Shown here in pieces: positions 21,661 to 22,576 of a stretch of DNA of 22,576 nucleotides (within the stretch, counting starts at the first letter, position 1; every line of letters starts with the position of its first letter). Origin of the DNA: Methanomassiliicoccales archaeon. GTDB taxonomy: Archaea; Thermoplasmatota; Thermoplasmata; Methanomassiliicoccales; JACIVX01. A program made the translations under genes and the position numbers. Below the pieces are notes generated by a model that was not told where the DNA came from, made no database searches, and saw only the letters and a program-made list of their open reading frames with translations. The stretch covers positions 1 to 22,576 of the forward strand of contig JAJRAH010000133.1 of the NCBI GenBank assembly GCA_028679985.1. Reading direction: 5' to 3'.

Positions 21661-22576
21661 ATGGTTGGCATGACATCAAGAGAGAGGGTCATCAGGGCAG
21701 TGGAAAGGAAGGAACCAGACCGCCCACCTATCGATTTCGGCGGAGTGGTCGCTGGTATTGTCAAGGGAGCGCCGTACGGTTATGAAGCCCTCTGCCAGAA
21801 GCTTGGTGTCAAAGACCCAGAGCCTCCGGTGATAAATACACGACTCAGTTGTGTTCAGAATGTCGACGAACGAATACTGCACAGATTCAGGGTCGATACT
21901 AGGCACATAAATATCGGCGGCGAGCCCCTGCAGGAGCTTCCGGGGGGCAGGTACAGAGACGCATGGGGACTCATATTGAAGCAGTCTGGACTCTACAAGA
22001 GCATCCCTGACGATCTTGCACCTTTGAGGGATGCCAAGACCCAAGATGACATAGAGGAATATGAGTACTGGCCCGACCCGAAGAACCCTGCATTCACAAG
22101 AGGGAAGCAGAAGGAAGCAAAGCGTCTGCACGAACAGACAGACTTCGCGATTTTCTCTCATCCTGGATACGCGGGCAGGATCTTTCACATGTATGCGGGC
22201 TTGAGGGGATTCGACCGATGGCTTCTTGACATGAGGCTGGAGCCAGAATTCTACAGTGTATTCGCGGACAAGATAACGGATGTCGCGATCGAAGTCTGCG
22301 ATTCCTTCTACGGGGAAGTCGGGGACTATACCGACGTCGCCGTCTATTACGACGACATGGGAATGCAGACTGGAGGCTTCGTGTCTCTCGATGACTTCCG
22401 TCGATTCGTGAAACCGTACACTGCCAGGTATGTCAGGGCCGTCAAGGACATGACCGGTGCGAAGGTGTTCTATCACTCTTGCGGGTCCGTTTATTCGTAT
22501 TTGAATGACCTAGTCGATATCGGAATAGACATCCTCAACCCGATACAACCTCTGGCGAAGAACATGGATCCGAAGA
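21661..22576 (+). CDS. URO-D/MtaA-family protein, probable corrinoid-dependent methyltransferase, 5' part
   Basis: 305 residues are visible and the frame is open to the window edge. The N-terminus (MTSRERVIRAVERKEPDRPPIDFGG, read as MTSRERVIRAV then ERKEPDRPPIDFGG) is typical of the uroporphyrinogen decarboxylase superfamily branch that includes methylcobamide:CoM methyltransferases. HSC at residues 272-274 (VFYHSCGS) matches the His-X-Cys zinc motif of MtaA/MtbA-type enzymes, which bind the thiol acceptor; true heme-pathway decarboxylases lack it. YYDDMGMQTGGFVS and FVKPYTARYV are further family marks. The actual methyl donor and acceptor are not known; the rest of the gene and the neighbours, possibly a corrinoid protein, lie outside the window. 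ATG 21661 or ATG 21670 may start it. Confidence 0.85.
   Translation, partial: MVGMTSRERVIRAVERKEPDRPPIDFGGVVAGIVKGAPYGYEALCQKLGVKDPEPPVINTRLSCVQNVDERILHRFRVDTRHINIGGEPLQELPGGRYRDAWGLILKQSGLYKSIPDDLAPLRDAKTQDDIEEYEYWPDPKNPAFTRGKQKEAKRLHEQTDFAIFSHPGYAGRIFHMYAGLRGFDRWLLDMRLEPEFYSVFADKITDVAIEVCDSFYGEVGDYTDVAVYYDDMGMQTGGFVSLDDFRRFVKPYTARYVRAVKDMTGAKVFYHSCGSVYSYLNDLVDIGIDILNPIQPLAKNMDPK

Noticed and set aside
21676..22476. Minus-strand frame of 266 codons opposite the URO-D-family gene
   Set aside because: The plus frame has clear superfamily motifs and continues to the window edge; the minus frame has none.
21661..22576. Heme-pathway uroporphyrinogen decarboxylase
   Set aside because: The HxC zinc-type motif and the N-terminal signature favour the MtaA-type branch, and no heme gene is nearby.

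Overview
The window looks like a chromosomal segment of an archaeon. Archaeal-type genes are present throughout: the Rpo7 and Spt4 transcription subunits, ribosomal proteins eS24 and eS27-type (S27ae), FEN1, KaiC-like ATPases, a DUF835 domain, GTP-dependent dephospho-CoA kinase, and a tRNA with bulge-helix-bulge introns. TATA boxes lie about 20-30 nt upstream of many start codons, so many transcripts are leaderless or nearly so. Gene content, DUF835 and KaiC proteins, moderate-to-high GC and frequent 4-nt gene overlaps suggest a deep-branching Thermoplasmatota lineage or a relative; this placement is inference.

Layout. 1-1452: tail of an MFS transporter, then a minus-strand pair (atypical thymidylate-kinase-like P-loop kinase and a polyprenol/phytol-kinase-like membrane protein). 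1592-3023: an operon of two RecA/KaiC-fold proteins, the first without a P-loop. 3007-4293: MgtC/DUF4010 membrane protein, minus strand. 4390-6568: membrane pyrophosphatase. 6646-8527: information-processing operon rpo7-spt4-dephospho-CoA kinase-eS24-eS27. 8564-10156: membrane-anchored beta-propeller protein, minus. 10328-10450: tRNA-Arg(CCG) with two introns. 10533-12481: AcnX-type phosphomevalonate dehydratase large subunit and a small subunit fused to a Nudix domain. 12532-16794: a very long ileS, minus, with one in-frame TAA. 16914-17948: fen1, minus, divergent from a TRAM protein (18034-18246). 18256-19162: small membrane ORF and ribulose-phosphate 3-epimerase, both minus. 19284-21572: zinc-finger-like small protein, MFS transporter and RNase Z. 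21661-end: URO-D/MtaA-family methyltransferase, cut by the window edge. No stretch above about 170 bases lacks a gene. I saw no CRISPR array, insertion sequence or rRNA.

Points of most interest: (1) IleRS carries a C-terminal extension of about 365 residues made of helix-hairpin-helix and zinc-ribbon units in alternation followed by DUF835; (2) the tRNA-Arg has a second intron inside the T-loop, with a textbook bulge-helix-bulge; (3) the phosphomevalonate dehydratase small subunit is fused to a Nudix hydrolase and probably begins at a CTG codon; (4) a pseudo-KaiC/KaiC pair sits in one operon; (5) ileS has a TAA where a conserved tyrosine is expected, while none of the 23 visible gene ends uses TAA; (6) a thymidylate-kinase-like protein without the usual motifs is paired with a polyprenol kinase.

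How the genes may work together: the dehydratase pair belongs to the archaeal modified mevalonate pathway that makes isoprenoid lipid precursors, and the polyprenol kinase could salvage prenyl alcohols for the same pool. The rpo7-to-eS27 cluster, the tRNA, ileS and RNase Z serve transcription and translation; FEN1 serves replication and repair; the pyrophosphatase recovers energy from pyrophosphate released by such reactions.
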